The position numbers were made by a program, and so were the translations under genes. DNA of 64,000 bases from Streptomyces sp. NBC_00162 (GTDB taxonomy: Bacteria; Actinomycetota; Actinomycetes; Streptomycetales; Streptomycetaceae), in the NCBI RefSeq assembly GCF_024611995.1, contig NZ_CP102509.1, forward strand, positions 7,440,001 through 7,504,000. Direction: 5' to 3'. Shown here one piece after another: positions 42,384 through 50,430 of this stretch (the stretch's first letter is position 1; each line of letters opens with the position of its first letter). A model generated the notes under the pieces. That model was not told the origin of the DNA and did no database searches. It saw only the letters and a list, made by a program, of their open reading frames with translations.

Positions 42384-44321
42384 CTACAGGCGTACGAGCG
42401 TGACTTCGGTCGCCTTCACGCTCGTCCACACCTGGGCGCCGTCGACGATGCCCAGTTCGGCGGCCGCTTCGGGGGTGATCTCCGCGACCAGGTCCGGCGC
42501 CTCGTCCGGGGCGATCAGCACGCGCAGCCGGCTGCCGACCGCCGTGATCTCCCGTACGGTGCCCGGCCAGACGTTGCGGGGGCTGCCGCCCGGGCGGTCC
42601 CGGTGCACGGACACCGCCTCCGGGGCGATGATCGCGAGGGCCTGAGCCCCCTCGGGCAGCGCCTCGGCGACGACGAGGCGGCCCCCGGCGGCCAGGGCCA
42701 GCCCGTCCGCCGACGCCGTGCCCGGCCAGGCGTTGCGCCCCAGCATCCGGGCCACCCACGGGGAGCGCGGGTGCCGGGTCACCTCGGAGGGCGGCGCGTC
42801 CTGGAGGGTCTGCCCGTCGGCGAGTACGAGGACCCGGTCGGCCAGCGAGACCGCCTCGACGGGATCGTGCGTGACGATGAGGCAGACCCCGCCGAAGCCG
42901 GCCAGGTGCGTGCGCAGGGTGTGGCGGACGTGGGCCCGCGTCGTCTGGTCGAGGGCGGCGAGCGGTTCGTCGAGCAGCAGGAGCCGGGGGCGGGCGGCCA
43001 GGGCGCGGGCGAGGGCGACGCGCTGAGCCTGGCCGCCGGACAGCTGGGCGGGCCTGCGCTCGGCGAGGTGCCCGACGCCCAGCCGGTCCAGCCAGGCCCG
43101 TGCCTCGCGCCGGGCGTCGGCCCGCCGCACCCCGTGGGCACGCAGCCCGTACGCGGTGTTGGCCAGCGCGCTCAGGTGCGGGAACAGCGCGCCGTCCTGC
43201 GGGACCCAGGCGACCTGCCGCCGGTGCGGGGGCAGCTCGGTGACGTCCGTGTCCCCGAGCCTGAGGTCGGCGTGGGCGCGCGGGGTCAGGCCGAGGAGGG
43301 CGCGCAGCAGGGTGGTCTTGCCGGCGCCGTTCTCGCCGACGACGGCGATCGTGGTACCGGGTTCGGCGTCGAGGGTGAGCCGGTTGAAGCCGGTGACGGT
43401 GGCGTGCAGGGACCAGGCTCCGGCCGCGGCCGGTACGACCTCCGCCGGTTCACCGGCGGGCGCGGGTACGGACGGTACGGACGGCTCCTCGGCCACCGGC
43501 GGCGCACCGGCGGGCTTGCGGGGGACGGGAACGCCCGTCCAGCGGCCGCGCAGCGCGATCAGTACGGCCATGGCGATCGCCAGCAGCAGCAGGGAGACGG
43601 AGGTGGCGGCCTCGGGCTCGTCCTGGAGCAGCAGGTACACCTGGAGCGGCAGCGTCTGGGTCGTGCCGGGCAGGTTCCCGGCGAAGGTGATGGTCGCGCC
43701 GAACTCGCCGAGCGCGCGGGCCCAGGTGAGCGCGGCGCCGGCGACCAGGCCGGGGGCCACCATCGGCAGGGTCACCGTGAAGAACACGCGGACCGGCGAG
43801 GCGCCGAGCGAGGCGGCGGTCTCCTCGTAGCTCTGCCGGAGCCCCCCGAGGGCGCCCTCCAGGCTGATGACGAGGAAGGGCATCGCCACGAACGTCGCCG
43901 CGACGACGGCGCCCGACGTGTGGAAGGGCAGGGTGATCCCGAAGCTCTCCTCCAGCCAGGGCCCGAGCAGACCGCGCCGGCCGAAGCCGAGCAGCAGGGC
44001 GACACCGCCGACGGTCGGCGGCAGCACCATCGGCAGCAGGACGAGCGAGCGGACGAGTGCCTTGCCCTTGAACTCCACGCGGGCCAGCAGCCAGGCGAGC
44101 GGGACACCGAGGAGCAGCGAGAGGCCGAGGGCCCAGAGGGACACCACGAGCGAGAGGTGCAGGGCTTGGACCACGCCGGGGCTGCTCAGGTGGGCGCCGA
44201 GCTCGCTCCACTGGGTTCGGGTGAGGATGCCGATCAGCGGCAGCAGCAGGAACGCGACGGCGAGCAGCGCGGGGATCGCGAGGGTCAGCGGTGGCCGGGT
44301 GCGGGTGCGGAGTCTGCTCAT
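42384..44321 (-). CDS. modBC: molybdate ABC transporter, fused permease-ATPase (ModB-ModC)
   Basis: This 645-residue protein has residues 1-~265 as a ModB-type permease with five or six helices and the EAA-like loop ETAASLGASPVRVFFTVTLPM. After a Pro/Ala linker (~270-310), an ABC ATPase follows with Walker A GENGAGKTT, signature LSGGQAQR, Walker B LLLLDEP and H-loop IVTHD, ending in TOBE-type domains (~500-645) that bind oxyanions. It imports molybdate taken from ModA. It lies 165 bp downstream of modA; two hairpins in the gap may lower its expression relative to modA. Confidence 0.9.
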   Translation of the reverse strand: MSRLRTRTRPPLTLAIPALLAVAFLLLPLIGILTRTQWSELGAHLSSPGVVQALHLSLVVSLWALGLSLLLGVPLAWLLARVEFKGKALVRSLVLLPMVLPPTVGGVALLLGFGRRGLLGPWLEESFGITLPFHTSGAVVAATFVAMPFLVISLEGALGGLRQSYEETAASLGASPVRVFFTVTLPMVAPGLVAGAALTWARALGEFGATITFAGNLPGTTQTLPLQVYLLLQDEPEAATSVSLLLLAIAMAVLIALRGRWTGVPVPRKPAGAPPVAEEPSVPSVPAPAGEPAEVVPAAAGAWSLHATVTGFNRLTLDAEPGTTIAVVGENGAGKTTLLRALLGLTPRAHADLRLGDTDVTELPPHRRQVAWVPQDGALFPHLSALANTAYGLRAHGVRRADARREARAWLDRLGVGHLAERRPAQLSGGQAQRVALARALAARPRLLLLDEPLAALDQTTRAHVRHTLRTHLAGFGGVCLIVTHDPVEAVSLADRVLVLADGQTLQDAPPSEVTRHPRSPWVARMLGRNAWPGTASADGLALAAGGRLVVAEALPEGAQALAIIAPEAVSVHRDRPGGSPRNVWPGTVREITAVGSRLRVLIAPDEAPDLVAEITPEAAAELGIVDGAQVWTSVKATEVTLVRL

Positions 44322-44392
44322 GGAGGTGCTCGGGTTCCTGGCTCGGGGGCGGCTGCGGGAAGCGTACGCGGGCCTGCCGCAGGCACGGAGAA

Positions 44393-44423
44393 GGGCTGCC
44401 CGTCCCCCCGGACCGGGCAGCCC
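44393..44423 (-). terminator. hairpin in the modA-modBC gap (distal)
   Basis: A perfect 10-bp stem, GGGCTGCCCG / CGGGCAGCCC, with an 11-nt loop lies about 64 bp past the modA stop and ~72 bp before the modBC ATG. It is the second of two hairpins in this intercistronic region. Confidence 0.65.
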
Positions 44424-44455
44424 CTCACACCGCGCGACGGCAGACGGCAGACGGT

Positions 44456-44480
44456 GGGCGGCAGGCGAGGCCTGCCGCCC
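44456..44480 (-). terminator. hairpin just after modA
   Basis: A perfect 11-bp stem, GGGCGGCAGGC / GCCTGCCGCCC, with a 3-nt GAG loop begins six bases after the modA stop codon. It could act as an attenuator or as a 3'-end stabiliser of the modA message. Confidence 0.65.
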
Positions 44481-44486
44481 TCGGGC

Positions 44487-45305
44487 CTACGCCTGCTGGA
44501 AGCCCGCGTCCTGGAGGATCTTCTGCGCCTCCGGGGTGCTCAGCCAGGCCACGAACGCGGCCGCGGCCTCGGGGTTCTTGGACTGCTTCAGCGTGGCGGC
44601 CGGGTAGGAGGCCACCGCGTTCTGGTCGTCCGGGATGTCCACGGCGACGACCTTGTCGCCCGACTTGGCGGAGTCGGTCTTGTAGACGAGGCCCGCGTCG
44701 GCCTCGCCCAGCTCGACCTTGCTGAGCACGGCGCGGACGTTGGGCTCCTGGGAGACGGGCTTCACCGTGACGCCCTGCTTGTCCAGGATCTCCTTGCTGT
44801 AGCGGCCCACCGGGACCTCGGGCGCGGCGAGCACGACCTTGATCTTCGTGTCGGCGAGGTCCTTGAGGGCGGCGATCTTGAACGGGTTGCCCTTGCCCGC
44901 CGCGATGACCAGGCGGTTCTTGGCGATGATCTTTGCGTCGCCGGTCTCGCCCTTGAGGCCGTCCATGGTCTTCGTGTCGGCGGTGACCAGGGCGTCGGCC
45001 GGCGCGCCCTGCTTGACCTGCGCCGCGAGCTCCTGTGAACCGGCGAAGGAGAAGGTCACCTTCGTGCCGGGGTGCGCCTTCTCGTAGGCGGCGCCCGCTG
45101 TCTTGAAGACGTCCGTGAGGGAGGAGGCGGCGAGGACGGTGAGGTTCGCGGCCTTGGGCTCGGCGGAGGCGGAGCTCGACGCGTTGTCGGAGGAGCCGGC
45201 AGCGGGCTTGGTGTCCCCGCTGCCGTTGCCGCAGGCGGCCAGCGGGACGAGCAGGGCGGCGGTCAGCACGGCGGCGGCACGGCGGCGGTTCAGGGTCGGC
45301 GACAT
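44487..45305 (-). CDS. modA: molybdate-binding lipoprotein ModA
   Basis: This 272-residue protein has a lipoprotein signal with lipobox LAAC (residues ~24-27), a Ser/Ala-rich tether, and a periplasmic-binding-protein type II fold: [46 protein letters not shown] and the [14 protein letters not shown] motif of ModA. It captures molybdate outside the membrane and delivers it to ModBC. ATG 45305 is chosen for its GAGGAG site and signal sequence. Lnt (18225) may acylate it. A palindrome upstream (45439) is a candidate operator. Confidence 0.93.
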   Translation of the reverse strand: MSPTLNRRRAAAVLTAALLVPLAACGNGSGDTKPAAGSSDNASSSASAEPKAANLTVLAASSLTDVFKTAGAAYEKAHPGTKVTFSFAGSQELAAQVKQGAPADALVTADTKTMDGLKGETGDAKIIAKNRLVIAAGKGNPFKIAALKDLADTKIKVVLAAPEVPVGRYSKEILDKQGVTVKPVSQEPNVRAVLSKVELGEADAGLVYKTDSAKSGDKVVAVDIPDDQNAVASYPAATLKQSKNPEAAAAFVAWLSTPEAQKILQDAGFQQA

Positions 45306-45438
45306 GGGTGGATGCTCCTCGGTGAGGTCGGCGGCCGGCCTTGTGCCGGGACCGGGGCGGTCCTGTATGCGGCGGGACTGCACGTGCGACAAGGTAGGGC
45401 CACCCGTGGCGCATTTGCAATTGGCTTGGGCTCATCTA

Positions 45439-45454
45439 CATGGCAGATGCCATG
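45439..45454. promoter_or_regulatory. palindrome CATGGCAGATGCCATG upstream of modA
   Basis: This perfect 7-bp inverted repeat around a GA centre lies 134 bp before the modA ATG, in the 212-bp gap shared with the divergent S4 gene. It may bind a molybdate- or nutrient-responsive regulator; no modE-like gene is in the window. The overlapping CATCT...AGATG (45433-45449) forms a second inverted repeat. Confidence 0.45.
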
Positions 45455-45517
45455 CCCCTTGTGATATCCGCCGAAAGTCCTTCGGTCATTCCGTGCCCGC
45501 CTCGCTAAAGTCGGGGC

Positions 45518-45919
45518 ATGGCTGATGAGGCAACGGGAACCGGAACGGGAACGGACATGGGATCCGTGCGGGTGGACGCGTGGATCTGGTCCGTGCGCCT
45601 GACGAAGACCCGCTCGACGGCGGCGACCGCCTGCCGGGCGGGCCACGTGAAGGTCAACGGGGAGCGCGCCAAACCGGCGCAGCCCGTGCGCGCGGGCGAT
45701 GAGGTACGGCTCTTCCACGCGGGGCGGGAGCGCATCGTCGTGGTCCGCCGGCCCGTGTCCAAGCGGGTGGGCGCTCCGGTCGCCGCCGAGTGCCTGATCG
45801 ACAAGAGCCCGCCGCCGCCGACCCCCGTCGAGGCCGCGGTGGTGGGCATCCGCGACCGCGGTGCCGGCCGCCCGACGAAGCGCGAGCGCCGGGAGATCGA
45901 GACCCTCCGCGGCCGCTGA
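45518..45919 (+). CDS. S4-domain RNA-binding protein (Hsp15-like)
   Basis: This 133-residue protein has an S4 domain (~17-75; VRVDAWIWSVRLTKTRSTAATACRAGHVKVNGERAKPAQPV) and a basic C-terminal tail (GRPTKRERREIETLRGR). Hsp15 binds stalled 50S subunits; a similar role is likely here. Residues 5-13 are a TGTGTGT repeat from a 6-bp tandem repeat (45533-45554). The ATG follows TAAAGT (45506-45511) by six nucleotides. It converges with the DhaL-DhaM gene, with 4 bp between them. Confidence 0.88.
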   Translation: MADEATGTGTGTDMGSVRVDAWIWSVRLTKTRSTAATACRAGHVKVNGERAKPAQPVRAGDEVRLFHAGRERIVVVRRPVSKRVGAPVAAECLIDKSPPPPTPVEAAVVGIRDRGAGRPTKRERREIETLRGR

Positions 45920-45923
45920 CTCC

Positions 45924-46979
45924 CTACGCCTTGCGGTACTCGTACGCCTCGCCGGCGGCCGATTCGACCGCCGGCAGGGGGGCGCCGGCGGAGGCGGCCA
46001 CCACCGCCGCCACCGCGCCCTCCAGGAACGGCGCGTCCACCAGGCGGGCCCCCGGCGGCAGTTCACCCTCCGCCAGCAGTGACTTCACGGTGAGCACGGA
46101 GCTGCCCAGGTCCGCCAGCAGGGCGACACCCGCGCCGCGGTCCACCTCCCGCGCGGCCGCGAGGATGCGCTCCGCGCTCGTGCCGAGGCCGCCGTCGGCC
46201 GTTCCGCCCGCCGCGGCCACCGGGGCCATCGGGCCGCCCGCCGCCAGGCCCCGGGCGAGCTCCGCCACCGACTCGGCGACGGATTCGCTGTGCGACACCA
46301 GCACGATGCCGACCAGGCCGTGCTCCGTTTCCACGGAGGCCGGCCCGGCGCCCGGCGCGGGGGCCGTCACGCCGAGGTCGTCCACCACGTCCGCCAGCGC
46401 CACCAGCAGCAGCGCCGACGAGGTCGCGCCCGGGTCCTGGTGCCCGATGCTCCGCTCGCCCAGGTAGCTGGCCCGGCCCTTGCGCGCCCGCAGCGGTACC
46501 GTCGCCAGGGCCCCGTGCTCCGCCGCGTCCGCGGCCGCCCGGTACGAGGTGCTCAGCGCGGTCACCCCCGGGACCAGGGCGTCCAGCATCGTCTTGTCGC
46601 CCGGCGCCGCCCCGCCCAGCTGCGCCACCGCGCCCACCCCCGCGTACAGGGCCTCGCGCAGCGCCTCGTCGGAGACCTCGGCGGCCTCCCCGAGCTCCTT
46701 GCCGGTGCGCCTCAGCAGCGTCCCGTACAGCGGCCCCGAGGCGCCGCCGACGGTCGAGATCAGGGTCCGTCCGGCGAGCTGGAGCACTGCGCCCGGCGTC
46801 GCCTCCGCCTGGGCCTCCGCGCTCAGGGCCGCCCGTACCGCGGTGAAGCCCCGCAGCAGGTTGCTCCCGTGGTCCGCGTCCCCGATGGGCGAGTCGAGTT
46901 CGGTCAGCCGGTCCGCCTCGCGCTCCACGGCGGCCGCCGCGGCCGTCATCCAGCGCCGGAAGAAGTCTGCGTCACGCAC
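45924..46979 (-). CDS. dhaLM: DhaL-DhaM fusion of PTS-type dihydroxyacetone kinase
   Basis: This 351-residue protein has residues 1-~205 as DhaL, the ATP/ADP-binding subunit (metal Asps in SPIGDADHGSN, and TVGGASGPLYGTLLRRTGKEL). Residues ~222-351 are DhaM, an EIIA-Man-like domain with phosphoacceptor H230 (GIVLVSHSESVAE). DhaM passes phosphate from HPr to the ADP held by DhaL. The two are usually separate genes; here they share one frame. GTG 46979 has GGAGAT upstream. DhaK lies 51 bp upstream. No EI or HPr genes adjoin. Confidence 0.87.
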   Translation of the reverse strand: MRDADFFRRWMTAAAAAVEREADRLTELDSPIGDADHGSNLLRGFTAVRAALSAEAQAEATPGAVLQLAGRTLISTVGGASGPLYGTLLRRTGKELGEAAEVSDEALREALYAGVGAVAQLGGAAPGDKTMLDALVPGVTALSTSYRAAADAAEHGALATVPLRARKGRASYLGERSIGHQDPGATSSALLLVALADVVDDLGVTAPAPGAGPASVETEHGLVGIVLVSHSESVAESVAELARGLAAGGPMAPVAAAGGTADGGLGTSAERILAAAREVDRGAGVALLADLGSSVLTVKSLLAEGELPPGARLVDAPFLEGAVAAVVAASAGAPLPAVESAAGEAYEYRKA

Positions 46980-47030
46980 CGGATCTCCTCGTGTCGGATC
47001 AACCTGGCCGGGCCCACGGCCACCTTACGG

Positions 47031-48035
47031 TCAGCGGCCCCAGCGCAGCGCGGGCGTCTGCACCGGGGCGTCCCACAATCGCAGCAGTTCCTCGTCGGCC
47101 CGGCACAGCGTCACCGAGCATCCCGCCATGTCGAGAGAGGTGACGTAGTTCCCGACGAGTGTCCGCGCCACCGGCACTCCGCGCGCGTCCAGTAGCCGCG
47201 CCACCTCGGCGTGGAACCCGTACAGCTCCAGCAGCGGCGTCGCCCCCATGCCGTTGACCAGGGCCAGCACCGGCCCGTCGGCCGGGGACACCTCCGCCAG
47301 CTCCTCCAGTACGGCGGCCAGCGCGACTTCGGCGATCTCCCGCGCGGGCATCATCGGCCGCCGCTCCCGGCCCGGCTCCCCGTGGATGCCGACGCCCAAC
47401 TCGAGCTCCCCGTCGGGCAGGTCGAAGGTGGGGCTCCCCTTGGCGGGCGTGGCGCAGGCGGTGAGCGCCACGCCGAAGCTGCGCGAGGACTCGTTGACCC
47501 GCCGGGCGATCGCCGCGACCCGTTCCAGCGGCGCCCCCTCCTCGGCCGCCGCTCCGGCGATCTTCTCCACGAAGAGCGTGGCCCCGGTGCCGCGCCGCCC
47601 GGCGGTGTACAGGCTGTCGGTCACGGCGACGTCGTCGTTGACCAGTACGCGCTCGACCCGCCGGCCGTCCTCCTCGGCGAGCTCCGCGGCCATCTCGAAG
47701 TTCAGCACGTCACCGGTGTAGTTCTTGACGACGAACAGCACCCCCTGCCCGGAGTCCACGGCCTCGGCCGCCCGCAGCATCTGATCGGGCACGGGCGAGG
47801 TGAACACCTCCCCGGGACAGGCGGCGGACAGCATCCCGTACCCCACGAACCCGGCGTGCAGCGGTTCGTGCCCGGAGCCGCCCCCGGACACCACCCCGAC
47901 CCGCCCGCCGTCCCGCGCGTCCCGCCGTACGACGACCCGCCGCTCCACGTCGACGTCGAGCTCGGGGTGGGCGGCCGCCATCCCCCGCAGGGCGTCGGCG
48001 ACCACGGTGTCCGGACTGTTGATCAGCATCTTCAC
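47031..48035 (-). CDS. dhaK: dihydroxyacetone kinase subunit DhaK
   Basis: This 334-residue protein has all the DhaK active-site residues at E. coli positions: H56 (GGGSGHEPLHAGFVGYG), K104, D109 (VKNYTGDVLNFEMA) and H218, the histidine that binds dihydroxyacetone covalently (GVGIHGEPG). With DhaL-DhaM it makes dihydroxyacetone phosphate using phosphoenolpyruvate through the PTS. GTG 48035 has a GGGAG site at 7 nt; ATG 48029 is the alternative. Confidence 0.93.
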   Translation of the reverse strand: MKMLINSPDTVVADALRGMAAAHPELDVDVERRVVVRRDARDGGRVGVVSGGGSGHEPLHAGFVGYGMLSAACPGEVFTSPVPDQMLRAAEAVDSGQGVLFVVKNYTGDVLNFEMAAELAEEDGRRVERVLVNDDVAVTDSLYTAGRRGTGATLFVEKIAGAAAEEGAPLERVAAIARRVNESSRSFGVALTACATPAKGSPTFDLPDGELELGVGIHGEPGRERRPMMPAREIAEVALAAVLEELAEVSPADGPVLALVNGMGATPLLELYGFHAEVARLLDARGVPVARTLVGNYVTSLDMAGCSVTLCRADEELLRLWDAPVQTPALRWGR

Positions 48036-48173
48036 GGTTGTCTCCCAGGAAGCTCGGCCTGAGGAGAAGTCTGGCGCAGTACGGCGCTCATTTCGTGGTG
48101 TGCGCCGTGATCGGGGCGGACCCGGCCACGCCATATTCGTGCAGGTGTTCGGTTCCGGGGTTAGGGTGGGGTC

Positions 48174-48815
48174 ATGCACGCAGTACAGGGCATGGGCCTT
48201 CAGGGTTCCCTCTTCGACCAGGGCGACGAGATCCGGCTCGGGCCGCTCACCGGCATCCGGCGCACCGCGCTCGGGGCCGGGGCCTGGGTCGATCACCTGC
48301 CCGGCTGGCTGAGCGGCGCCGACGCGCTCTTCGAGCGGCTGGCCGCCGACGTGCCCTGGCGGGCCGAGCGGCGGCAGATGTACGAGCGCGAGGTGGAGGT
48401 GCCCCGCCTGCTCGCCTTCTATGCAGCGGACGAGGCCCTTCCGCACCCCGCCCTCGTCGAGGCCCGCGAGGCCCTGAGCCGTCACTACGCCGCCGAGCTC
48501 GGCGAGCCCTTCACGACCGCCGGGCTGTGCCTCTACCGCGACGGCCGCGACAGCGTGGCCTGGCACGGCGACCGGACCGGACGCTCCGCCACCGAGGACA
48601 CCATGGTCGCGATCGTCTCCGTCGGGGATCCCCGGGACCTCGCTTTCCGCCCGCGCGACGGCGGGGCCACCCTGCTGCGGCTGCCCCTGGGTCACGGCGA
48701 CCTCGTCGTCATGGGCGGCTCCTGCCAGCGGACCATGGAGCACGCGGTGCCCAAGTCGACGCGGGCCGTCGGCCCCCGCATCAGCGTCCAGTTCCGCCCC
48801 CGCGGCGTGATGTGA
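48174..48815 (+). CDS. AlkB-family dioxygenase (ALKBH2/3-like)
   Basis: This 213-residue protein has H131 and D133 (YRDGRDSVAWHGDRTGR), H190 (MEHAVPK) and terminal arginines in PRISVQFRPRG (R202, R208). The YRDGRDSVAWHGD stretch is like human ALKBH2/3, unlike the AlkB at 627, so the window has two dioxygenase subtypes. It probably repairs alkylated DNA or RNA. The ATG follows TAGGGT (48162-48167) by six nucleotides. It converges with the YkvA gene. Confidence 0.9.
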   Translation: MHAVQGMGLQGSLFDQGDEIRLGPLTGIRRTALGAGAWVDHLPGWLSGADALFERLAADVPWRAERRQMYEREVEVPRLLAFYAADEALPHPALVEAREALSRHYAAELGEPFTTAGLCLYRDGRDSVAWHGDRTGRSATEDTMVAIVSVGDPRDLAFRPRDGGATLLRLPLGHGDLVVMGGSCQRTMEHAVPKSTRAVGPRISVQFRPRGVM

Positions 48816-48849
48816 CAAGCCCAGGCCCAAGCCCAAGCCCCGGCCGCGG

Positions 48850-49149
48850 TCAGACCCTGTCGGGCTCCTTCAGGGGCCGGGCTGTCGTCGCGGCGGCAGC
48901 CGCGTGCAGCGAGCGCAGCGCCAGCATCAGCAGTCCGATGTCGTCCAGGTACACCGGGTCCGGAATCAGGTCCACCGGTGAGACGGTGTAGATCACGGCG
49001 ACCCAGAACAGGGCCTTGTCGCGCAGCGGGATCCCGGCGTCGAGGAGCAGTCGCCGGGCACTGAGGACCCGTACGAGCAGCACGGCCGCGGCGATCGCGA
49101 GCCCGGCCGCGACGACCGCGGCGAGCATGAACCAGGTGTTTCCGTCCAC
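48850..49149 (-). CDS. YkvA/DUF1232 family small membrane protein
   Basis: This 99-residue protein has one N-terminal helix (WFMLAAVVAAGLAIAAAVLLV) and the YkvA/DUF1232 motif KALFWVAVIYTVSPVDLIPDPVYLDDIGLLMLALRSL. The function of the family is unknown. It lies downstream of the MarR gene on the same strand, 37 bp away. The 34-bp gap to the AlkB end is made of short CAAGCCC repeats. Confidence 0.85.
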   Translation of the reverse strand: MDGNTWFMLAAVVAAGLAIAAAVLLVRVLSARRLLLDAGIPLRDKALFWVAVIYTVSPVDLIPDPVYLDDIGLLMLALRSLHAAAAATTARPLKEPDRV

Positions 49150-49186
49150 GTGGCCCCTATACCCGCCCTGCGGACCCGCGTACCAC

Positions 49187-49651
49187 TCAGGCCTCCTGTG
49201 CGCGCAGGCGCCGGCCGACCTCGCCCAGTCCGTCGGCGAGCGCGTCGAGCTGTTCGGGGGTCAGGACGTCGATGAGGATCTCCCGGACCGTGGTCACGTG
49301 CCCGGGCGCCGCCTGGTCGAGCAGGGCGCTGCCTGCCTCGGTGAGGACGGCGAAGACCCCGCGCACGTCGGAGGGGCAGCTGCGGCGGCGGACCAGGCCG
49401 GCCTTCTCCATCTGGGTGATCTGGTAGGTCAGCCCGCTCTTGGAGTTGATCAGGCCATTGGCCAGTTCGGTCATCCGCAGCTCGCGGCCGGGGGCCGCGG
49501 CGAGCCGTACGAGGATCTCGTACTGGGGGTGCGAGAGCCCGGAGTCGTCCTTCAGCTGCTGGTCGAGACGGCGGTTCACCAAGGCCGAGGCGGCCAGGAA
49601 TCCACTCCAGGCCCGCTTCTCGCGGTCGTCCAGCCATCTCGTTTCAGCCAT
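49187..49651 (-). CDS. MarR family transcriptional regulator
   Basis: This 154-residue winged helix-turn-helix protein has the MarR core: LSHPQYEILVRLAAAPGRELRMTELANGLINSKSGLTYQITQMEKAGLVRRRSCPSDVRGVFAVLTEAG in part. A cysteine (RRRSCPSD) lies in the wing and might sense oxidants or electrophiles. The ATG follows TAGGCT (49658-49663, minus strand) by six nucleotides. It is divergent from doxX-like with two operator-like repeats between them. Confidence 0.88.
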   Translation of the reverse strand: MAETRWLDDREKRAWSGFLAASALVNRRLDQQLKDDSGLSHPQYEILVRLAAAPGRELRMTELANGLINSKSGLTYQITQMEKAGLVRRRSCPSDVRGVFAVLTEAGSALLDQAAPGHVTTVREILIDVLTPEQLDALADGLGEVGRRLRAQEA

Positions 49652-49668
49652 GGCCCCAGCCTACACGG

Positions 49669-49727
49669 GTTGTTCCAATTTGAATCAAAGGTTAGGGTCG
49701 GTGCTCGGCGGTTCGAATTTGAACAAC
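49669..49727. promoter_or_regulatory. paired MarR operator-like repeats
   Basis: GTTGTTCCAATTTGAA (49669-49684) and TTCGAATTTGAACAAC (49712-49727) are near-perfect mirror images (two mismatches) around the divergent promoters, each built on TTC(n)AATTTGAA. AT-rich palindromes of this kind are typical MarR sites. The first overlaps the likely MarR promoter; the second lies 50 bp before the DoxX start. Confidence 0.65.
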
Positions 49728-49776
49728 TCCTGCCCACTCCGTCCCCTCGGGCCGCCCGACCGGAAGGATCCCCCCC

Positions 49777-50349
49777 ATGACCAGCCCCTCCGTCGCCACG
49801 ACGAAGCCGCAGGCCCCCGCACCGGCCGCCCAGCCCGGCTCCGCCGGCCCCCTCGCCCTCTCGACCCCGGGCCACGCCACCGGGCTGCTGCTCCTGCGCC
49901 TCGTCCTCGGCCTGACCATGGCCGCGCACGGTTCCCAGAAGCTCTTCGGCTGGTTCGGGGGCGGCGGCATCAGCGGCACCGGCCAGTTCTTCACCGCCAG
50001 CGGGTACCCCGCCGGTGACGCCATGGCCGTCCTCGCCGGCCTGACCGAGACCCTGGGAGGCCTCGGCCTCGCGCTCGGACTGCTGACCCCGCTCGCGGGC
50101 GCCGCCATCGTCGGCACCCTCATCAACGCGATCGCCGTCCACGGCGCCGGATCCTTCTTCGCCCCCAAGGGCATCGAGTACGAACTGCTCCTGGTCGCGG
50201 GCGCCGCCGCCCTCGCCCTGACCGGCCCCGGCCGGTACGCCGTCGACCGCTTCCTGCCGGTCCTGCGGAGCCACCGCCTGGCCCACGGCGCCCTCGCCGT
50301 CACCCTGGGCGTGGTCCTCGCCGCCGTGCTGCTCCTCGTACGCAGCTAG
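49777..50349 (+). CDS. DoxX family membrane protein
   Basis: This 190-residue protein has four membrane helices: LLLLRLVLGLTMAAHGSQKL, the AVLAGLTETLGGLGLALGLL segment, ALALTGPGRYAVDRFL, and a final helix. HGSQKLFGWFGGGG is the DoxX signature. DoxX proteins are tied to quinone or thiol redox balance; in Bacillus, MarR-type YodB controls a DoxX gene (catD). The layout here suggests the same kind of control. GGAAGGA precedes the ATG. A terminator overlaps the stop codon. Confidence 0.88.
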   Translation: MTSPSVATTKPQAPAPAAQPGSAGPLALSTPGHATGLLLLRLVLGLTMAAHGSQKLFGWFGGGGISGTGQFFTASGYPAGDAMAVLAGLTETLGGLGLALGLLTPLAGAAIVGTLINAIAVHGAGSFFAPKGIEYELLLVAGAAALALTGPGRYAVDRFLPVLRSHRLAHGALAVTLGVVLAAVLLLVRS

Positions 50350-50390
50350 ACCCCAGGACCCGTCCCGGTGCGCGGGGGTGTCCGGGGTCT
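50348..50390 (+). terminator. terminator after doxX-like gene
   Basis: A stem AGACCCC-(a)-GGAC / GTCC-GGGGTCT, 11 bp with one bulged A, overlaps the TAG stop of the DoxX gene and ends before the trehalase leader. Confidence 0.65.
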
Positions 50391-50430
50391 GGGCTGATTG
50401 GCCCCGGGCATTCGGGGGAAGGGCGCACAA

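Noticed and set aside
45306..45517. Molybdenum-cofactor riboswitch upstream of modA
   Set aside because: No multi-helix conserved core is seen; the region has a DNA-type palindrome, which fits a protein operator better.
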